DNA of 64,000 nt. It comes from Lagopus muta (Eukaryota; Chordata; Aves; Galliformes; Phasianidae). Positions 62,628 through 64,000 of this stretch are shown one piece after another. The stretch spans positions 43,242,103 through 43,306,102 of the forward strand of contig NC_064435.1 in assembly GCF_023343835.1 (NCBI RefSeq), written 5' to 3'. A model generated the notes under the pieces. It saw nothing but the letters and a program-made list of their open reading frames with translations, did no database searches and was not told the origin of the DNA. Made by a program: the position numbers and the translations under genes. Position 1 is the first letter of the stretch. Every line of letters begins with the position of its first letter.

Positions 62628-62746
62628 CACCTATTGTAAGAGAAATTGTTCATCACTATCAAGTATGCTTTTTTCCTTTAAAATGAATTTTTCCAGGGGT
62701 TGGTGTGTTGTCTTTTCTGTTTATGATGTAAATGAAAATATGGTAG

Positions 62747-62790
62747 TTTTTTTGTTTGTTTTGTTTTTGTTTGTTTGTTTGTTTGTTTTT
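62747..62790. repeat. (GTTT)n microsatellite
   Basis: GTTT and GTTTT units over about 44 bp with two length irregularities near the start. Confidence 0.92.
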
Positions 62791-64000
62791 CCTCTAGAAA
62801 TTATCAAACCTAAATTTATACATTAATATGCTGTGAGGGAAGCTATCTCTTAGAATGGTATCTCCAAAACTATAGAAGATAAGCAGTGCATGAAGTTTAT
62901 ATTTTTGGAAATACAATGCTGAATAGTGAACAGTTTAGGAATAAAGCCACATACATTTTAGAAAAGTTGTGCTGTTTATAATCCCACGTCCACAGGGAAA
63001 TGCAAAGGTGACATTTTTTATTCTATATCCATCCATCAGTAAGTTAGAAGGGTTTTTCACATAAGCACAGAGCGCAATGAGCTTTGTAAATCTGCATGTT
63101 AGGTTTTACATCATGTGGAAGTGTTATTGATTCAGATCTATTTAGTGACAATATTTAGTTATAAATTTTCTGTAACTCAGATGTTTTGGCTAATACCCTT
63201 GAAACTCCAGCCACCATACCTGCAATGATGATGTAAAAATATTATATGCAATTAATGTTTCAAACTCCTATTAGTGTTAGTACTATAATACTACTGGTAT
63301 TGTTAATATTAGTACCAGTGTTTTTAAAACTCTTGAGTACATTTAGGACATGAATTAGAACTGAGTTTAAAATTTGCTGTGAAAAGATTCAACAGTTAAG
63401 TGACCATTAAGTGCCTTTCCTGCCATTCACTGAGGCTCTTGGTTCACTGTAGATGGAGAAATCCCAGAGAGGCAGTAATCTCTGCCTGGTTATCTGTGCT
63501 CTCAGACATCTGAAAAATCTGATGTTGCCATAAGGATGCACCAACCTTCTTCAGGACACAAAATATTTGTTCGCAGAATTGTCTGCTCCAAGAATACAAC
63601 TTTCCAATATCACACTTTGAAAGTAAGAGTGTTGAATTCTTTACAGATAACTGTAAATAGAGATTTGGAACTTAATATTATGTACAGAATTGCTTCTGTT
63701 CACATTGCTCTGTGATGGAAAGCAGCCAGCAGAATCTGTTCTGAAGTAAACTACAGGGCATTTCACAACTGAAGATCTGAAACATGATTCAGTTCTTCAC
63801 CAGTGGTTTTCCCACAGCTTTAGTTTTTTAAAACTGCCGTTTTTGTGTCAGTACTTTATAGTAATAAATAGTGAGAGCATTGGATTTATATGAGATGAAT
63901 GACATACCTTGTAATTGGATACAGTCAAGCATAGACCACAGAAAATCACAGATGTATCAGACTGAATGTTGAATAGCATACTGACAATTCTGTTATACAA

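Larger units (their letters stand above)
54067..64000. other. Ten kilobases of AT-rich non-coding DNA
   Basis: I see no gene, RNA gene or interspersed repeat in the last 10 kb. Open frames reach 120 codons (57415-57777, minus) but carry no motif. The stretch holds an A18 run (57203-57220), a 26-bp imperfect duplication (57608-57662) and an AT-rich TATA/CAAATAT tract (57775-57895). An A-rich tract (62575-62627) and a GTTT repeat (62747-62790) follow. Confidence 0.6.

Noticed and set aside
1..64000. CRISPR arrays, bacterial operons, integrons, phage or plasmid functions, tRNA or rRNA genes
   Set aside because: The sequence is clearly vertebrate nuclear DNA. The direct repeats present are microsatellites or transposon copies, and none has the spacing of a CRISPR array.
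1..64000. Endogenous retrovirus or LTR elements
   Set aside because: I found no paired LTRs, primer-binding site or gag/pol signature. All reverse-transcriptase sequence seen is of CR1 type.

Overview
This window looks like an AT-rich, gene-poor stretch of a bird nuclear genome. It is most likely galliform and probably chicken, although the species is an inference. Three things point there. At least twelve pieces of CR1 (chicken repeat 1) LINE retrotransposon are scattered on both strands, ending in the typical ATTCTRTG-type 3' octamers. Two relics of a mariner-family DNA transposon resemble the chicken element Galluhop (Mariner1_GG). There are no Alu, B1 or L1-type repeats.

I find no host protein-coding gene. 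The open frames are short (about 60 to 170 codons). All those with a recognisable protein signature belong to CR1 reverse transcriptase, the CR1 C-terminal and 3' region, or mariner transposase. I see no tRNA, rRNA, snRNA, CpG island, CRISPR array or bacterial-type operon. The window is therefore best read as a gene desert or part of a very long intron.

Layout. About 1.6-2.5 kb: two CR1 copies head to head. 10.6-10.9 kb: a CR1 in which the reverse-transcriptase active-site region is joined directly to the 3' end. 14.66-15.43 kb: the 3' half of a mariner (minus strand) abutting a plus-strand CR1 tail. 17.36-18.56 kb: two minus-strand CR1 tails. 22.97-23.45 kb: an internally deleted mariner with both terminal inverted repeats. 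24.5 kb, 26.2 kb and 29.0 kb: further CR1 tails. 26.75 kb: a near-perfect 22-bp hairpin. 36.75-37.17 kb: a possible minus-strand retrocopy 3' end next to an 18-copy CCCTT array. 41.6-41.9 kb: a GC-rich degenerate-repeat islet. 45.2 kb: another CR1 tail. 48.5-48.8 kb: a compound CCCTTCCT/CCTT array. 52.3-53.6 kb: the longest CR1, with a nearly intact reverse-transcriptase frame, followed at 53.9 kb by a small rearranged CR1 piece. The last 10 kb holds only simple repeats.

The CR1 copies fall into at least three 3'-end classes: 'CAACCCCTA...TTCTGTGA', 'CAACCCAAACCATTC', and a 'GGATTGAAAGGGATCTCA' type (seen in reverse complement). This suggests insertion by several subfamilies at different times. 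Nothing here forms a working pathway. The main biological content is the record of retrotransposition, transposon decay and microsatellite growth. I did not find a convincing new biological system. The hairpin at 26.75 kb, the possible retrocopy at 36.8 kb and the polypurine arrays are the observations most worth checking.
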